16,813 bases of DNA from Oscillospiraceae bacterium (GCA_019424695.1 JAHYZA010000002.1:1-16813), one strand, 5' to 3'; shown: positions 7,166 through 14,508, counted from the first letter of the stretch. Program-made: numbers and translations. Notes: generated by a model not told the origin, from the sequence alone.

Positions 7166-8056
7166 TTATTTCAGCAATCCAAAATCCCGCAGCGCCGTTT
7201 CCAACCGCTCTTGTACGGCGGCCGAGGGCTCTACCAGCGGCAGACGGCAGGGGCCTGCCTGCCAGCCAAGACGGTTCATGGCCCACTTGACGGGGATGGG
7301 ATTTACATCGGCAAAAAGCGCCTTGCACAGCGGCAGCGCTTTCAGCTGCATGGCCAGGCTGCCTGCTGTATCACCGGCCATCCATTTGGCACACAGGTCA
7401 TGCGTATACTGTGGCGCTACGTTGGAAAGCACGCTGATCACGCCTTTGCCGCCCAAAGCCAGCAAGGGGATGATCTGGTCGTCATTGCCGGAATAAATAT
7501 TCAGGTCGTCGCCGCACAGCTCCGCCACTTCTGCAACCTGGGAAATGTTCCCGCTAGCTTCTTTGACGGCATTGATGTTGGGCAGCTTTGCCAGCTCCGC
7601 CAGCGTGGCAGGCTGCAAATTGCAGCCCGTGCGGCTGGGGACGTTGTACAAAATGCAGGGCAGATCCACTGCGTTGGCAATGGCGGTATAATGGGCCAGA
7701 AGCCCAGCCTGGCTGGTCTTGTTATAATACGGTGTAACCAGCAGCAACGCATCAGCGCCGTCTGCCTGCGCCTGCTGGGACAGCTGAATCGCATAGCGGG
7801 TATCGTTGGAGCCCGTTCCGGCGATAACCGGTACGCGGCCGGCCACCTTTTTCACCGTATAACGGATACACTCGGTATGTTCTTCGTGATCCAGCGCCGG
7901 AGACTCACCTGTGGTACCACAGATCACGATGGCATCGGTGTGGTTAGCGATCTGGTCCTCGATCAATCGGCCCAGTTCCTCAAAATTCACGCTGCCGTCG
8001 GCATGCATGGGGGTGATGATGGCCACAGCGGCCCCGGTAAAGACGGGCTTTTTCAT
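7166..8056 (-). CDS. dapA: 4-hydroxy-tetrahydrodipicolinate synthase
   Basis: A 296-residue class I aldolase-type (TIM-barrel) enzyme that condenses pyruvate with aspartate semialdehyde, the committed step to diaminopimelate and lysine. Visible family residues: GTTGES at 47-52, catalytic Y137 in YNVPSRTG with R142, and Schiff-base K165 in AVKEASG. The length matches the E. coli enzyme (292). The ATG at 8056 follows ATAAGGAG with good spacing, 19 bp after the asd stop codon. It is the second gene of the riboswitch-controlled operon. Confidence 0.98.
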   Translation of the reverse strand: MKKPVFTGAAVAIITPMHADGSVNFEELGRLIEDQIANHTDAIVICGTTGESPALDHEEHTECIRYTVKKVAGRVPVIAGTGSNDTRYAIQLSQQAQADGADALLLVTPYYNKTSQAGLLAHYTAIANAVDLPCILYNVPSRTGCNLQPATLAELAKLPNINAVKEASGNISQVAEVAELCGDDLNIYSGNDDQIIPLLALGGKGVISVLSNVAPQYTHDLCAKWMAGDTAGSLAMQLKALPLCKALFADVNPIPVKWAMNRLGWQAGPCRLPLVEPSAAVQERLETALRDFGLLK

Positions 8057-8075
8057 AGGACACGCTCCTTATCGC

Positions 8076-9152
8076 TCAGTCAAAGTAGCCTTTTGCCGCC
8101 AGCAGTTCAGCCAGCAGCACACCGCCGCCGGCCGCACCGCGCAGCGTATTGTGGGACAGACAGACAAACTTGTAATCGTACTGGGTGTCCGGACGCAGAC
8201 GGCCGATGCTGACGGCCATGCCATTTTCCAGCATACGGTCCAGCTTCGGCTGCGGACGATCGTTCTCCTCAAAGTAATGCAGGAACTGTTTCGGGGCACT
8301 GGGCAGGTTGAGGTCCTGCGCCGGGCCGTGGAATTCCTTCCAGGCTTTGAGGATTTCTTCCTGGGTGGGTTTCTTCGCGAAACGAACAAACACCGCCCCC
8401 ATATGGCCGTCGGACACCGGAACGCGCAGGCACTGTGCCGTGAAGCGGGGAGAATCTGCCGATACGATGCGGTCGCCTTCAATCTTACCCCACAGTTTCA
8501 AGGGCTCCTGTTCGCTTTTTTCCTCTTCACCGCCGATGTAGGGGATCACGTTGTCGAGAATATCCGGGAAGGTTTCAAACGTCTTGCCGGCACCGGAGAT
8601 TGCCTGATAGGTGCACACCAGCACATCCGTGATGCCGTATCCCCGCAGAGGATGCAGCGCAGGCACATAGCTCTGCAGGCTGCAGTTGGATTTAACGGCG
8701 ATAAAGCCGCGCTTGGTGCCCAGGCGCTTGCGCTGTGCCGGAATGATTTCGACATGTTCCGCATTGATCTCGGGCACCACCATGGGTACGTCCGGGGTAA
8801 AGCGATGGGCACTGTTGTTGGAAACCACCGGACACTCCGCCTTGGCGTAGGCTTCTTCCAGCGCTTTGATTTCCTCTTTTTTCATGTTGACCGCGCAGAA
8901 CACAAAATCCACCTGAGAGGCAACTTCCTCCACGCGGGAAGCATCCAGGACTACCAGTTTTTTTGCACATTCCGGCATCGGTGTCTGCATCAGCCAGCGG
9001 CTGCCCACTGCTTCTTCGTAGGTCTTTCCCGCGCTGCGCGCGCTGGCCGCAACGGTCGTCAGATGAAACCAGGGGTGATTTTCCAGCAGCGTTACAAAGC
9101 GCTGACCGACCATACCGGTGGCGCCGATGACGCCCACATTATACTGTTTCAT
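8076..9152 (-). CDS. asd: Aspartate-semialdehyde dehydrogenase, archaeal/eukaryotic-type
   Basis: A 358-residue enzyme that reduces aspartyl phosphate to aspartate semialdehyde with NADPH, at the branch to lysine, threonine and methionine. The nucleotide loop is GATGMVGQ at 10-17, the catalytic cysteine is C157 in VKSNCSLQ, and the likely catalytic His is H250 in VPVSDGH. The segment DILDNVIPYIGGEEEK at 197-212 and the cysteine context match the archaeal/yeast-type subfamily (TIGR00978) rather than the classic E. coli type. I chose the ATG at 9152, where the Rossmann fold begins and AAGGAAGG lies upstream (spacing rather long, about 11); an in-frame ATG at 9206 would add 18 non-conserved residues. 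It is first in the lysine-riboswitch operon. Confidence 0.95.
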   Translation of the reverse strand: MKQYNVGVIGATGMVGQRFVTLLENHPWFHLTTVAASARSAGKTYEEAVGSRWLMQTPMPECAKKLVVLDASRVEEVASQVDFVFCAVNMKKEEIKALEEAYAKAECPVVSNNSAHRFTPDVPMVVPEINAEHVEIIPAQRKRLGTKRGFIAVKSNCSLQSYVPALHPLRGYGITDVLVCTYQAISGAGKTFETFPDILDNVIPYIGGEEEKSEQEPLKLWGKIEGDRIVSADSPRFTAQCLRVPVSDGHMGAVFVRFAKKPTQEEILKAWKEFHGPAQDLNLPSAPKQFLHYFEENDRPQPKLDRMLENGMAVSIGRLRPDTQYDYKFVCLSHNTLRGAAGGGVLLAELLAAKGYFD

Positions 9153-9236
9153 AGTTACCAGGACCTTCCTTTCGCTTGAACCCTTCCTATTTCTATGCAG
9201 CACCATCCACTTGTGTGAATAATTTGCACAGATAAC

Positions 9237-9259
9237 AAAAAAACCGGCTTGAAAACCGG
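9237..9259 (-). terminator. Terminator of the lysine riboswitch expression platform
   Basis: On the minus strand a CCGG-based stem of about 6 bp with a short loop (9259-9244) is followed by seven T residues (9243-9237). It lies between the lysine aptamer and asd, as expected for a transcriptional OFF switch. The stem is short, so the exact pairing of the terminated and read-through states cannot be settled by eye. Confidence 0.7.
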
Positions 9260-9291
9260 CACAAGATGCAATATAATATCATATTGCATAT

Positions 9292-9458
9292 ACACAGCGC
9301 AACACATCCTGTGGGATGTGACAGTCCCGTTCCTGTTCGGCAACGAGCCCAGGTTCGTACGTGCCGCGTACGACCTTCGGCGAAGGCCCCTTTCACCGTT
9401 CCATGCCCTGGCTGGGCTCTTGCAGAACCGGCTACTGATGGACTTCGCGCCTCTGTGT
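9292..9458 (-). ncRNA. Lysine riboswitch (L-box) aptamer
   Basis: Read on the minus strand, the leader shows the L-box core in order: AGAGGCGCGA at the 5' side, an AGTA element, GGTGAAAGGGG followed by CGCCGAAGG, then GGGACTGTCA near the 3' side. The ends pair (ACACA..GCGC with GCGC.TGTGT) as helix P1. It is placed between a consensus promoter and a terminator upstream of asd-dapA-dapB. Lysine binding should favour termination, so the operon is repressed when lysine is plentiful. A separate perfect 9-bp hairpin (9266-9289) lies between the aptamer and the terminator. Confidence 0.93.
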
Positions 9459-9466
9459 TTTTGTTT

Positions 9467-9495
9467 ATTATAGTATGCTGTCCATCGATTGTCAA
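9467..9495 (-). promoter_or_regulatory. Consensus promoter of the lysine operon
   Basis: On the minus strand, TTGACA (9495-9490), 17-bp spacer, TATAAT (9472-9467): a perfect sigma-A consensus, placing the transcript start just before the L-box aptamer. Strong constitutive initiation with control by the riboswitch is the implied logic. Confidence 0.93.
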
Positions 9496-9515
9496 CGTAA
9501 AAAGGAAGAAAACCA

Positions 9516-10544
9516 ATGCTGAAAAAAGATTTTTGGTATGATCTGCCCAAAGAACTCATTGCACAGGAACCGGCCGACCCGCGTGACGCGGCACGCCTGA
9601 TGGTACTGAACCGCAAAAACGACTCCATTGAGCATGCGGTCTTTCATGATCTGCCTCGCTATCTGGAAAAAGGCGATCTGCTGGTGGTCAACAACTCCAA
9701 GGTGCTGCCTGCCCGTTTGCTGGGCACAAAAGTTCCCACCGGTGCTGTGTGTGAACTTTTGTTGCTGCGCCAAGTAAAAGGGGACACCTGGGAGTGCCTG
9801 GCCCGCCCCGGCAAGCGCATGCAGGCGGGTACCAAAGTGGAATTCGGCGACGGCAGCCTGACGGCCGTGGTAGAGGAAACCATGCCGGACGGCAACAAGT
9901 TTGTCACCTTTACGTATGACACCGAAACGCTCTACGAGAAGCTGGATGAATTCGGCAAAATGCCGCTGCCTCCTTACATCACCAAACAGTTGGAGGACCA
10001 GAGCCAATACCAGACCGTCTACGCCAAGGAGCTTGGCAGCGCTGCAGCGCCTACGGCCGGTCTGCATTTTACGCCGGAATTGCTGGACACCGTCCGGGCT
10101 CAGGGCGTGAATATTGCGGAGGTCACGCTGCATGTGGGACTTGGCACGTTCCGTCCGGTAAACGAAGACGAGATCGAGGACCATCAGATGCACAGCGAGT
10201 GGTATTCCGTCAGCGAAGAAACCGCAGCAGCCATTCATGCCACACGTGCCGCCGGGCATCGCGTTATTGCGGTGGGTACGACCAGCTGCCGCACACTGGA
10301 AGCCGTATGGGCCAAATACGGTAAAATCGTGCCGTGCAGCGGCAACACGGATATTTTCATCTATCCCGGCATCGATCTGCATGCAATCGACGGTATGATC
10401 ACCAATTTTCATCTGCCGGAGAGCACATTGATCATGCTGATTTCCGCCTTTTACGGCTACGAAAAGACGATGGCAGCCTACAAAGTGGCTGTCGAGGAGA
10501 AATACCGGTTTTTCAGCTTCGGCGACGCTATGCTAATTCTGTAA
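9516..10544 (+). CDS. queA: S-adenosylmethionine:tRNA ribosyltransferase-isomerase
   Basis: A 342-residue cytosolic enzyme that transfers and isomerises the ribosyl part of SAM onto preQ1-modified tRNA, giving epoxyqueuosine at the wobble base of Asp, Asn, His and Tyr tRNAs. The N-terminus (FWYDLPKELIAQEP) and later segments such as PTAGLHFT, HVGLGTFRPV and NFHLPEST are QueA hallmarks, and the length is as expected. AAGGAAG precedes the ATG. It is followed by tgt, its pathway partner. The gene is divergent from the lysine operon; its own promoter is not obvious (a TATAGT at 9469-9474 overlaps the opposing -10 box, without a recognisable -35). Confidence 0.97.
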   Translation: MLKKDFWYDLPKELIAQEPADPRDAARLMVLNRKNDSIEHAVFHDLPRYLEKGDLLVVNNSKVLPARLLGTKVPTGAVCELLLLRQVKGDTWECLARPGKRMQAGTKVEFGDGSLTAVVEETMPDGNKFVTFTYDTETLYEKLDEFGKMPLPPYITKQLEDQSQYQTVYAKELGSAAAPTAGLHFTPELLDTVRAQGVNIAEVTLHVGLGTFRPVNEDEIEDHQMHSEWYSVSEETAAAIHATRAAGHRVIAVGTTSCRTLEAVWAKYGKIVPCSGNTDIFIYPGIDLHAIDGMITNFHLPESTLIMLISAFYGYEKTMAAYKVAVEEKYRFFSFGDAMLIL

Positions 10545-10560
10545 AAGTCACGCTCCGGTG

Positions 10561-10589
10561 TTGACTTCTGCGCTTGTTTCCTCTATAAT
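10561..10589 (+). promoter_or_regulatory. Promoter upstream of tgt
   Basis: TTGACT (10561-10566), 17-bp spacer, TATAAT (10584-10589). The predicted start site is near 10596, immediately before a strong hairpin. Confidence 0.85.
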
Positions 10590-10601
10590 ATGGCAAGAAA
10601 A

Positions 10602-10639
10602 GGCGGTGCGGGGATTGCCCCTTGCACCGCCACTTTTTT
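10602..10639 (+). terminator. Terminator-like hairpin in the tgt leader
   Basis: The stem GGCGGTGC/GCACCGCC is extended by GGGG/CCCC over a 4-nt ATTG loop (a 2-nt TT bulge on the 3' side) and followed by six T residues at 10634-10639. It would end queA read-through, and would also terminate any transcript started at the promoter just upstream after about 40 nt unless read through or prevented. Confidence 0.8.
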
Positions 10640-10673
10640 GGAACTGACTATTTGGATACGGAGAGAATCATTC

Positions 10674-11807
10674 ATGCCTTACCGCCTTATCAAACAGGAA
10701 GGTGCCGCACGCCGCGGTGAATTTGTCACCGTACACGGCACTGTACAGACCCCTGCTTTCCAGAACGTTGCTACTGCCGCCGCGATCAAGGGCGGTCTTT
10801 CCGCACTGGATCTCAAAGAGATTCGCGCTCAGGTCATGCTGTGCAACACCTATCATCTGCACCTGCGTCCCGGTGACAAGGTCGTGGCCGACATGGGCGG
10901 GCTGCACAAATTCACGCGTTGGAACGGCCCCATTTTGACCGACAGCGGTGGTTTCCAGGTTTTCAGTCTGGCCAAGCTGCGTCAGATCACCGAGGAAGGT
11001 GTCACATTCAACTCTCACCTGGACGGTCATCGCATTTTCATGGGTCCCGAACAGAGCATGCAGATTCAGGCAAACCTTGGCTCTACCATCGCAATGGCTT
11101 TCGATGAATGTGTCGAAAACCCCGCCACCTATGAGTATGCAAAAAACAGCTGTGCCCGCACGGCCCGCTGGCTGCTGCGCTGCAAAGCCGAGATGGCACG
11201 CCTCAAACATGAGGAGAAAGCCGTCAATCCTGATCAGCTGCTGTTTGGCATCAATCAAGGCTGCACCTTCAGGGATCTGCGCGTGGAACACATGAAGCAG
11301 ATTGCCGAATATGATTTGGACGGGTACGCTATCGGCGGCCTGGCGGTAGGGGAACCTGCCGAGGTCATGTATGACATAATTTCTGCAGTAGAGCCGCATG
11401 CCCCCAAGGACAAGATCCGCTATCTGATGGGCGTCGGTACCCCCGGCAATATTATTGAAGCTGTCTATCGCGGCGTCGATCTTTTTGACTGCGTCATGCC
11501 CAGCCGAAACGCACGCCACGGCCATCTGTTCACCTGGGACGGCATCATCAATATCAAAAACCTCAAATACGAACGCGACGAATCTCCTATTGATCCCCAT
11601 TGCGATTGTCCGGTCTGCCGCAACTTCTCCCGTGCCTACATCCGGCATCTGCAAAAAGCCGATGAGATGCTCGGTATGCGTCTGGCCGTCATGCACAATC
11701 TGTATTTTTACAATCATCTTATGGAGTGCATCCGGGAAGCGCTGGACAACGGCACTTTCCAGCAGTTCCATGATACCTACGTGCATAAGTTGGACACCCG
11801 CATTTGA
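10674..11807 (+). CDS. tgt: tRNA-guanine transglycosylase
   Basis: A 377-residue enzyme that swaps guanine 34 of GUN-anticodon tRNAs for preQ1, the step before QueA. Seen: D90 in ILTDSGGFQVFS (active-site Asp), GGLAVGEP (residues around 223-230), the second catalytic region DLFDCVMPSRNARHG, and the C-terminal zinc motif CDCPVC with a later His in VMHN. The length is typical. The ATG at 10674 follows GGAGAG; an upstream in-frame ATG at 10590 would run through the leader hairpin and adds unrelated residues, so I rejected it. It stands with queA and yajC in the common queA-tgt-yajC order. Confidence 0.97.
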   Translation: MPYRLIKQEGAARRGEFVTVHGTVQTPAFQNVATAAAIKGGLSALDLKEIRAQVMLCNTYHLHLRPGDKVVADMGGLHKFTRWNGPILTDSGGFQVFSLAKLRQITEEGVTFNSHLDGHRIFMGPEQSMQIQANLGSTIAMAFDECVENPATYEYAKNSCARTARWLLRCKAEMARLKHEEKAVNPDQLLFGINQGCTFRDLRVEHMKQIAEYDLDGYAIGGLAVGEPAEVMYDIISAVEPHAPKDKIRYLMGVGTPGNIIEAVYRGVDLFDCVMPSRNARHGHLFTWDGIINIKNLKYERDESPIDPHCDCPVCRNFSRAYIRHLQKADEMLGMRLAVMHNLYFYNHLMECIREALDNGTFQQFHDTYVHKLDTRI

Positions 11808-11837
11808 TTCCGGTACGCTTTTTCCCTCCGGAATTTT
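11807..11837 (+). terminator. Weak terminator-like hairpin after tgt
   Basis: A 7-bp stem (ATTCCGG with CCGGAAT) with a 14-nt loop is followed by TTTT. It begins at the tgt stop codon. The long loop and short T run suggest only partial termination before yajC. Confidence 0.4.
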
Positions 11838-11847
11838 AGGCAGACAC

Positions 11848-11876
11848 TTGCGTTCGGTCTGAAATTTCGATATAAT
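11848..11876 (+). promoter_or_regulatory. Promoter of yajC
   Basis: TTGCGT (11848-11853), 17-bp spacer, TATAAT (11871-11876), about 35 bp before the yajC start codon. Confidence 0.75.
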
Positions 11877-11911
11877 AAAAGAAATTCGTTACTTTAAGGA
11901 GAGCAACTGTT

Positions 11912-12253
11912 ATGATCCAGTTTTTGTCCCAGGAAGCCACCACCGGCGATATGATCATCAGCCTTTTGCCGATGATTTTGATTCTGGTATTTATGTTCCT
12001 GATCATCTACGTTCCGCAGAAGCGTCAGGACAAAAAGGATACCGCCATGCGCAATTCCATCGAGATCGGTGACAAGGTCACCACCATCGGCGGTATTGTC
12101 GGCATCGTCTTTGCCATCAGCGACAAGGATGATACGCTGGTTGTAGAAACCGGCAGCGACCGTACCAAAATCCGTTTCCGCCGTTCCGCCATCTCTGCAG
12201 TCGAGAAGCTGGACACCAACGGTGACGCGAAGAACACTCCCGCCAAGAAGTAA
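11912..12253 (+). CDS. yajC: Sec translocon accessory subunit YajC
   Basis: A 113-residue single-pass membrane protein. One hydrophobic helix (about residues 10-31) precedes the family signature YVPQKRQDKK, then the conserved cytosolic segment MRNSIEIGDKVTTIGGIVGIV and a short charged end. YajC associates with SecDF-YidC-SecYEG and aids export. AAGGAGAG lies upstream of the ATG with good spacing. A strong hairpin terminator follows 10 bp after the stop codon. Confidence 0.96.
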   Translation: MIQFLSQEATTGDMIISLLPMILILVFMFLIIYVPQKRQDKKDTAMRNSIEIGDKVTTIGGIVGIVFAISDKDDTLVVETGSDRTKIRFRRSAISAVEKLDTNGDAKNTPAKK

Positions 12254-12263
12254 ATGACATACC

Positions 12264-12307
12264 AAAACGCCCCCTTGCATAGTGTTTACTGTGCAAGGGG
12301 GCGTTTT
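12264..12307. terminator. Strong bidirectional terminator after yajC, overlapping next gene's ribosome site
   Basis: A perfect 16-bp stem (AAAACGCCCCCTTGCA with TGCAAGGGGGCGTTTT) encloses a 12-nt loop. A and T tracts form the stem base, so it works on both strands. The 3' arm holds AAGGGGG, the only possible Shine-Dalgarno for the ATG at 12310, which starts 3 bp after the stem. Confidence 0.85.
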
Positions 12308-12309
12308 CT

Positions 12310-12759
12310 ATGTCAAATAAAAGCAAAGCCGTTCACGTTTCGCGATCCGTCCGGACTCGCAGCCGCAAGGCTAATGCGCGCACTTCCGGCGACATACTGG
12401 TCCGTACCGCAATTTATTCCTTTGTCTGCGGCACCGCACTTTGTGTACTGCTGCTGTGCGCATTTTCAGCGTTGCTGGCCAACACGCCGATTCCTCTTAC
12501 TATGGTCCGCCCGTTCTCCTGTGTTGCCGCTGCAGCTGGGGTGGCTTTATCTGCTTTGCTGTTTTCCAGAAAGATGGGGCGCCAATTTTTACTCTGCGGG
12601 TTGCTTTGTGGCTTGTTCTTTGCAGTGTGCCAGCTGGTTGCGGCCTTTATCCTGCAGGGTACGGGTATTTGGCAGAACGGCTCTCTTTTACTGACGGCCG
12701 TTTTGTTGATGAGCGGTTTGTTTGGCGGGGCGTTTGCGGCAGCCCGGTCAATTCGATGA
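12310..12759 (+). CDS. TIGR04086-type four-helix membrane protein
   Basis: A 149-residue protein with a basic N-terminus (about residues 1-28, rich in Arg, Lys and Ser) and four likely membrane helices at about 34-56, 67-85, 92-115 and 124-146. Size, topology and its place beside yajC match the TIGR04086 membrane family of Clostridia; no function is known to me. The ATG at 12310 lies directly after the yajC terminator hairpin, and its only plausible ribosome site is inside the 3' arm of that hairpin. The stop codon overlaps the next gene's ATG (ATGA at 12756-12759), indicating coupled translation. A later start cannot be excluded but would cut into the basic N-terminal segment. Confidence 0.8.
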   Translation: MSNKSKAVHVSRSVRTRSRKANARTSGDILVRTAIYSFVCGTALCVLLLCAFSALLANTPIPLTMVRPFSCVAAAAGVALSALLFSRKMGRQFLLCGLLCGLFFAVCQLVAAFILQGTGIWQNGSLLLTAVLLMSGLFGGAFAAARSIR

Positions 12760-13433
12760 TGCGCGCCGCCGCAGTCAAGCCCCGCTTCAAAGGGGGCCTA
12801 AAAAAGCATTCCGCGGTGAGATTGCCTCGCCCTCGTCCGTCAGCTTTTCCAAGAGAAGGCGTTTCAGGACTTGAAAAGCCAATTCTGTATATGTTGTTTT
12901 TTCTGGGTGGATATATTCCCAGCGTGTTTTATGGCCGGGTTCTTCAAAGTGATATCGGGGAACAGCTGGCTTCTTATTACATGAATTTTTCTGAGCTGAC
13001 AGCGTGGCCCATGTCGTTTCTGAGCCAATTGGCCGCTTCCTTTTTACAGGTCCTGTTCACATTTCTGTGCGGTTTTTCCGTCTTCGGCATTGGGTTTCTG
13101 ATCCTATTTTTTATCACCAAAGGTGCTTTCTTGGGCTTTTGCGCCGTAAACATCCTGACACTGGGAGGCATCAAATCACTCACCGCCTACTGGCTGTGCA
13201 TCTGCCTGCCAAACGTGTTTTTGCTGATTGTGATCCTGTGGCTGGCCGGATATTCGGCGCAGCTTAGCCGAAATCTGTTCCAAAGTATTTTTTGCGGTGG
13301 CGCGCCGCGCGGCCGGTTGGAATCCTGCACACGTCGTCTTGTCGTTCGAATGCTTGTTTCCATTCCGATTTTAGGTCTGATCAGTGCCCTCGGAAGCGGG
13401 ATCGCTTTCTTGGCTGCTGCTTTCTTCCCCTGA
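12756..13433 (+). CDS. spoIIM: Stage II sporulation protein M-like membrane protein
   Basis: A 225-residue protein with a basic N-terminal stretch and about five membrane helices (near 43-60, 92-110, 112-134, 145-168, 197-222). The segment FSVFGIGFLILFFITKGAFLG at 108-128 is the SpoIIM/DUF95 hallmark. In Bacillus SpoIIM belongs to the DMP complex for septal peptidoglycan removal during engulfment; whether this organism sporulates cannot be told from the window. The ATG at 12756 overlaps the preceding stop codon (ATGA) and has no ribosome site of its own, so coupling is likely; a second ATG follows at 12759. The last 63 bp overlap the converging recombinase gene. Confidence 0.85.
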   Translation: MMRAAAVKPRFKGGLKKHSAVRLPRPRPSAFPREGVSGLEKPILYMLFFLGGYIPSVFYGRVLQSDIGEQLASYYMNFSELTAWPMSFLSQLAASFLQVLFTFLCGFSVFGIGFLILFFITKGAFLGFCAVNILTLGGIKSLTAYWLCICLPNVFLLIVILWLAGYSAQLSRNLFQSIFCGGAPRGRLESCTRRLVVRMLVSIPILGLISALGSGIAFLAAAFFP

Positions 13434-14444
13434 AAGTTTTGGCGCAATAAATTTCTGGCGGGCGAGGGGAGAGGCTTGCACAGCATCCCGCAGCTGTTGT
13501 TGGTTGATATGCGTATAGATCTGTGTGGTGGATACATTTTCGTGGCCCAAGATTTCTTTCAGAGCCAGCATATCGACACCACCTTGATACATGAGCGTCG
13601 CGGCTGTATGCCGCAGTTTGTGGGGAGAAAAGCCCCGGTTGTTTAAGCCGGCACTTTGCAGGCATCGCGCCACAATCTGTTCCACACGGCGAGCCGTCAA
13701 ACGTTTCCCGGTCCGTTTGGAAATAAACAAAGCATCTTTGTCTACCAGTTTGGAAAGGCTTCGCCGTGCTTTGCAATAATGCTCCAGTGCTTGCTTGCAG
13801 GCGTCATTTAAATATACCAGGCGTTCTTTTCCGCCTTTGCCGGTGATACGTATGGTGTCGTCACGGAAATCGCCCAGGTTGATGCTTACCAGTTCGGCAA
13901 GGCGCATTCCACAATTCAAAAACAAGGTGATGATGCAAAAATCCCGCTCATAGAAATCGCTTTGTATATTATTTAACAATTCTCGGCTTTCAGATTCGGT
14001 CAGGTATTTGGGAAGCGCCTTTTTAAGAGCGCCAAGGCTTACATTCTCGGTAGGGTCCTGTGTGATTTTGTTCACCTGTGTGCACATATACCCGAAAAAT
14101 CCTTTGAGTGCGCTGAGTTTTCGGGCGCGCGCCTTGGCTCCGTTATTGGCGCTTCTTGCATAGTCAAGATAATCAAAAATATCCCGCTTGGAGATGCTCG
14201 CGATATCCTTGGATGTGATCTGTGTCAGATCGATCTTTTCGGGCGGTTCCTTTGCGTCAGAACGCCGCCACTGGATCATCATAAAACGGAAAAATCCCCG
14301 AAGGTCCAGATAATATCCATTGACTGTACGCGGAGAACGCAGTTTCACAAAATCCAGATAGTGAAGATATTCCACCACATCGTCCGGAATATCCAGGTAA
14401 GGCGCGTGCTGTTCTGGATGAACTGTATCGATATAACTGCTCAA
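13371..14444 (-). CDS. xer: Tyrosine recombinase of XerC/XerD type
   Basis: A 357-residue site-specific recombinase. The N-terminal SAM-like DNA-binding domain spans roughly residues 20-130, and the catalytic domain 145-330 shows the full set R181 (NCGMRLAEL), K206 (GKGGKER), H275 and R278 (SPHKLRHT), H301 (LGHENVSTT) and the nucleophile Y310 (TQIYTHI). It is longer than classic XerC/D (about 300), with a Ser/Glu-rich C-terminal tail that overlaps spoIIM on the other strand. The start appears to be TTG at 14444, with GAGGTGG 7 bp upstream; no ATG precedes the fold. Core chromosome-dimer resolution is likelier than phage integration, since no phage genes or nearby tRNA target are present. A dif-like palindrome lies about 275 bp upstream. 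Confidence 0.9.
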   Translation of the reverse strand: MSSYIDTVHPEQHAPYLDIPDDVVEYLHYLDFVKLRSPRTVNGYYLDLRGFFRFMMIQWRRSDAKEPPEKIDLTQITSKDIASISKRDIFDYLDYARSANNGAKARARKLSALKGFFGYMCTQVNKITQDPTENVSLGALKKALPKYLTESESRELLNNIQSDFYERDFCIITLFLNCGMRLAELVSINLGDFRDDTIRITGKGGKERLVYLNDACKQALEHYCKARRSLSKLVDKDALFISKRTGKRLTARRVEQIVARCLQSAGLNNRGFSPHKLRHTAATLMYQGGVDMLALKEILGHENVSTTQIYTHINQQQLRDAVQASPLARQKFIAPKLSGEESSSQESDPASEGTDQT

Positions 14445-14469
14445 CGCAATACCACCTCGACGAAATTAG

Positions 14470-14508
14470 ATCCGCTTTCTGAGAAATCGGAAGGCGGATA
14501 GTTTTTTT
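14470..14508 (+). terminator. Plus-strand terminator-like hairpin in the xer leader
   Basis: An 11-bp stem (ATCCGCTTTCT with GGAAGGCGGAT, two G-T pairs) with an 8-nt loop is followed by AG and seven T residues. It is oriented to stop plus-strand transcripts coming from the spoIIM side. In the xer mRNA the same stem would sit in the 5' leader, about 25 nt before the TTG start. Confidence 0.65.

Noticed and set aside
9153..9206. Alternative upstream asd start at 9206
   Set aside because: It would add 18 non-conserved residues from the riboswitch-to-gene leader, whereas the Rossmann fold starts right at the ATG at 9152.
9469..9474. Plus-strand TATAGT as a queA promoter forming a symmetric bidirectional -10 with the lysine operon
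   Set aside because: No acceptable -35 or extended -10 could be found, so it is only mentioned as a possibility.
9492..10412. Minus-strand frame opposite queA
   Set aside because: Antisense to a well-supported queA; no family features.
10668..11786. Minus-strand frame opposite tgt
   Set aside because: Antisense shadow of tgt, no ribosome site or motif.
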